From Methanohalobium evestigatum Z-7303 (GTDB lineage: Archaea; Halobacteriota; Methanosarcinia; Methanosarcinales; Methanosarcinaceae), in the NCBI RefSeq assembly GCF_000196655.1, contig NC_014253.1:1231423-1295422 (forward strand): a stretch of 64,000 nt of DNA, given 5' to 3'. Numbering within the stretch: position 1 is the stretch's first letter; every line of letters starts with the position of its first letter. The position numbers and the translations under genes are program-made. Of the stretch, positions 61,535 to 64,000 are shown in pieces. Under the pieces are notes generated by a model. That model was not told the origin of the DNA, ran no database searches, and saw only the letters and a list, made by a program, of their open reading frames with translations.

Positions 61535-62500
61535 TTTGTCATGACACTGGGACGCGGGGGCAAAAGAAACCTACGAATTTGCAGATTGTCCAACAATCTT
61601 TAATCAAATTATAATATTAACTGCTTAAGTTTTGTAGATTTTTGTTATTCTGCAATACAATGATTGATTTTCAATCAATTGTTTGTACTACTTGGAATTC
61701 AACCATACTTTTTCAGGTTTATAGCAGCACATATCAGGTTAAACATTTTTTAACTGAATTCAATCCCCTTGTAATAAATTCCCTGAACCTTAAATTTTGT
61801 TTGTAGTTTCCTATAACCGGCTCTTATGTATATTTTTTTGTTTAAAGATTGACTAAGCTTTATCGGTACTCGCCTTTTCTTTCAGTCGTTTCCTGTACTG
61901 AGATAGATGAGTAACTTTCAGTTGCCTGATTCTATCTTTTCTATTTGTACACTGTTGATTTAATTTACAAGAAATGGGGCGCAGAGGTAGTGTACTGTTA
62001 TTGGAAGCAGACGCTTTAACTACATATCCATCGATACTCAGCTGTTCCATCCCCACATACCCGACTTCTCTGGCAGCAATGACAGTGTTTTTGAATATCT
62101 CTCTGATCAAATCACCATTGTTCTTCCTGAAATCGCTTATAGTCCTGAAATCCGGAGTCAGCTTCTCGGCAAAGTATATGTATACTACATTCTCACGTAC
62201 ACATCGTGCGGTGGTACAGTGATAATCTGATACTATCAACCATTGCCTGTATCAGCACTTTACAGAATATCCTTGGATGATATGCAGGGTGCCCAGCACT
62301 TAATATCTATCTTCAAATTCACAGAAGTCATCTCTTCTACGAATGAATCTACAAGGTAACAGATGTGGTCAGAACTAATCATGTCTCTTATATCAGGCGG
62401 CAGCAACCAAGTCTGGTTTTTGGATAATTGGATAATAACCATATTAATAAATAATTGTCCAGAATTGTCGGACAGCCTTTTTTGGAATGGGACTTCACGA
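61535..62500 (-). mobile_element. IS1182-like element remnant 2
   Basis: Left end near 61535-61602 (CATGACACTGGGACGCGG, GATTGTCCAACAATC) and right end around 62447-62490 (AATTGTCCAGAATTGTCGG). The transposase inside runs on the minus strand and is broken into pieces. The C-terminal remnant and the post-stop sequence (TTGATTGAAAATCAATCATT) match the element at 38541-39090. Confidence 0.65.
61680..62442 (-). pseudogene. IS1182-like transposase, broken
   Basis: Start ATG 62442: MVIIQLSKNQTWLLPPDIRD is the N-terminal signature; the frame then shifts, and FRTISDFRKNNGDLIREIF with LSIDGYVVKASASN (DDE motif start) follows. The region after it is deleted, joining to CKLNQQCTNRKDRIRQL. The C-terminal remnant near 61700-61800 has several stops. 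Within it at 61966-61994 lies a segment like the outer terminal repeat. Not functional. Confidence 0.78.
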
Positions 62501-62535
62501 CATTAGGTTTAAAGCAAAAAAGAAAAATTTCAGTA

Positions 62536-62808
62536 TTATAAAAGATATTTAATACCAGAACCAAAACGTATCAGTGATGCAACAAGTATTGCTTCTGATA
62601 TTTCATCATCATTGATTCCTGCATCTTTTGCTTCTTTTTTGTGTTTTTCAACACATTCATCGCAACCTGTAGCCACTGCGCTTGCGATTGTAAGCAGTTT
62701 TTTCGTTCTGGAAGATACTGCACCATCGCCCATTATGTTACCTTTTATATTATCCAGGTCGAGCCCCTGTTCGTTTAGAGTTTCTTCTATCGCATTCATG
62801 GTTATCAC
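62536..62808 (-). CDS. AhpD-like carboxymuconolactone decarboxylase family protein
   Basis: 90 residues with the AhpD redox motif SAVATGCDECVEKHKKEA (CxxC plus His) on a helix and ILVASLIRFGSG after it. Small single-domain AhpD/CMD proteins have disulfide reductase or peroxidase-adaptor activity. It starts near GGTGATAACC and is encoded 21 bases after a wHTH gene in the same direction, so it may be regulated with it. Confidence 0.85.
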   Translation of the reverse strand: MITMNAIEETLNEQGLDLDNIKGNIMGDGAVSSRTKKLLTIASAVATGCDECVEKHKKEAKDAGINDDEISEAILVASLIRFGSGIKYLL

Positions 62809-62828
62809 CTACCTCACATAATAATCAA

Positions 62829-63161
62829 TTAAGAATAATCAGCATTTTCCAGATATGCTTCGCCTCTTGGTGTTAGATAGTATAGGTAATCATTATTATT
62901 TTCTTCTTTTTCAATGTAGAGAGCTTCTTCAAGAAAATTAAGGTGCAGTTTTGCCTGGACGTCATCAAGACCAAATTTTTCTTTTAAATCGCTGTAATTC
63001 ATACTGCCGTTTAACATCGATTTCAATATATTCCTGCGGGTTGGATTTTGAAGGGCTTTCAAACCAAATTTGTGGTCTTCAGTTGGATCTTTCATCTTAC
63101 CTTCTGATTTAACTTTTTTAAGCCATTCTTCTTTTTTCCATTTCAGGTCTTCATCACCCAT
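62829..63161 (-). CDS. ArsR-like winged-helix regulator
   Basis: 110 residues: a charged N-terminal segment (KWKKEEWLKKVKSEGK), then a winged helix (LQNPTRRNILKSML, MNYSDLKEKFGLDDVQAKLHL, YLYYLTPRGEAYL). No metal-binding cysteines. It is divergent from the HAD gene at 63346, and the whole unit has a degenerate copy at 57285-57995. It probably autoregulates and controls the HAD gene through the shared intergenic region, which is conserved between copies. Confidence 0.8.
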   Translation of the reverse strand: MGDEDLKWKKEEWLKKVKSEGKMKDPTEDHKFGLKALQNPTRRNILKSMLNGSMNYSDLKEKFGLDDVQAKLHLNFLEEALYIEKEENNNDYLYYLTPRGEAYLENADYS

Positions 63162-63345
63162 TTAAAACCACCAATGGCATTTGATGTTGATATTAAAAAA
63201 TTAGCATACAGTAACACGAAAAATTACCTCTAAGTTATAAATATTTAATGATAAATTTGATTGTTAACGATGTTAAACTAGTATTATTAAAAATTGATAA
63301 ATATCAAGTAATATAATATTAACCATAGGTGATAACATCCACCAT

Positions 63346-63837
63346 ATGCACGTTTTTGACCTGGACGATACATTAGCAACCCCTAACAAAGAAATCGATA
63401 GAAAACATTATTTCATGACAATCGACCACTTAGAACCTATACCATCGATGGTGGAACTGTTCAATGATATCAAATCCAGGCACCCTACAATGATTCTGAC
63501 TACCAGACACCCTGACCTAAAGAAAGAAATCATGGATAAATTCAACTGCGAGGTAGAATGTAGAAATTTCTGTCTAACATGGGATAAGATTTTCGAGGCA
63601 CTTAGAACTGATGATAATTTGAAGGATTTCATGTTGCAAATGGTTAGCTGGAAAACTGGTGTGTTGAACCAACTTGCAGATAATTATCAGACAGTTATAT
63701 TCTATGATGACCTTGTGCACAGATACGAAACATCCAGACTGAAGAATAATATATATCTAAAAAAGCCACTCCATATAGTAGATGGGAAACAACCTATTTT
63801 TTTAAAAACAAAAGACAAAATTAGCAGTGATAAATAA
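63346..63837 (+). CDS. HAD-superfamily hydrolase, copy 2
   Basis: 163 residues: HVFDLDDTLATP (motif I), ILTTRHPDLK (motif II) and VIFYDDLVHRYE (motif IV), no cap domain. Very close to copy 1 (57513), so the pair is a recent duplicate. Here ATG (63346) is available; the upstream ATC (63337) at standard distance from GGTGATAAC is conserved in both copies. The substrate is unknown. Confidence 0.83.
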   Translation: MHVFDLDDTLATPNKEIDRKHYFMTIDHLEPIPSMVELFNDIKSRHPTMILTTRHPDLKKEIMDKFNCEVECRNFCLTWDKIFEALRTDDNLKDFMLQMVSWKTGVLNQLADNYQTVIFYDDLVHRYETSRLKNNIYLKKPLHIVDGKQPIFLKTKDKISSDK

Positions 63838-63897
63838 CAACGATGATATTAACGGTATTTGTTTTTGTATTCGACCCAAAAATCGTTGTAAGTTAAA

Positions 63898-64000
63898 TCA
63901 TTTATTACAGATTTTTCTACCCTTCTCAGTAAGCTGATATACTACAAGTTTGTTATCTCCTAAACATTTAGAACCGCTGCACCCGCTGCATCCACTCTGA
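63898..64000 (-). CDS. FeoC-like Cys-cluster protein, C-terminal part, cut by window edge
   Basis: Reading leftward from the window end: SGCSGCSGSKCLGDNKLVVY then QLTEKGRKICNK and TGA at 63898. The Cys cluster followed by a wing strand (VYQLTEKGRK) matches the gene at 31557 (CSSCSGCSKC ... MYRLTLKGK). Hence a second FeoC-like or related winged-helix sensor is probably encoded here, with the main part outside the window. Confidence 0.6.
   Translation of the reverse strand, partial: QSGCSGCSGSKCLGDNKLVVYQLTEKGRKICNK

Noticed and set aside
1..64000. tRNA, rRNA or CRISPR arrays
   Set aside because: I looked for cloverleaf-type TTCGA arms, rRNA landmarks and regularly spaced direct repeats and saw none, though reading by eye could miss an intron-containing tRNA.

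Overview
The window comes from a methanogenic archaeon, most likely a halophilic methylotrophic member of the Methanosarcinaceae (Methanohalobium or a relative). Signs are an archaeal-type PEP carboxylase, a UroD-fold methylcobamide:CoM-type methyltransferase, a DUF22 protein, an AglB oligosaccharyltransferase, a surface-anchored CobN-like protein, an archaeal pilin gene, AT-rich intergenic DNA with GGTGAT/GGAGG ribosome binding sites, and many IscB, TnpB and IS1182-like remnants. Species assignment is inference.

Layout. 1-10.7 kb is a surface glycan locus: three GT4 glycosyltransferases (two are recombined paralogues), two sugar-nucleotide epimerases, a methyltransferase with an in-frame TGA, a sulfotransferase-like protein and the oligosaccharyltransferase AglB. 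10.8-11.6 kb holds a nucleotidyltransferase/HEPN pair whose HEPN motif is lost. 11.8-14.8 kb is a trkH potassium-transporter pseudogene carrying an IscB element. PEP carboxylase follows. 17.5-24 kb is an energised-transport-like cluster: DUF2162 membrane protein, MotA/ExbB-type channel, DUF2149 protein, then a 1543-residue exported, membrane-anchored CobN-like chelatase. A 1273+ residue subtilase with Ig-like repeats, a stop-interrupted pilin gene, a deleted TnpB and an MBL-fold hydrolase run to 31 kb. 31-34.6 kb is a minus-strand iron-uptake operon: two FeoA, FeoB split into GTPase and permease genes, a four-helix membrane protein, a Cys-rich FeoC-like protein and a DtxR-type repressor, preceded by a cluster of TTAGG/CCTAA half-sites. 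An ABC-2 exporter, an HxlR regulator, a ferredoxin-like membrane protein and the methyltransferase follow. 41-50.1 kb encodes large surface proteins (a beta-helix protein and a 2146-residue lectin/calcium-repeat protein). 50-55.3 kb carries PAS sensory proteins. 55.6-64 kb is an accessory zone: a second IscB element with an in-frame amber codon, an IS607 element, IS1182-like debris and two copies of a divergent wHTH/HAD module, one broken by IscB.

Three themes recur. First, single-base lesions are common: in-frame TGA, TAA or TAG stops in genes otherwise open beyond them. Second, several genes have a good ribosome binding site and conserved N-terminus but ATA, ACG or ATC/ATT where ATG is expected. 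Third, RNA-guided nuclease elements supply two comparable copies of a predicted omega RNA and terminal hairpins. All functional statements rest on motif recognition by eye; no database search was run.
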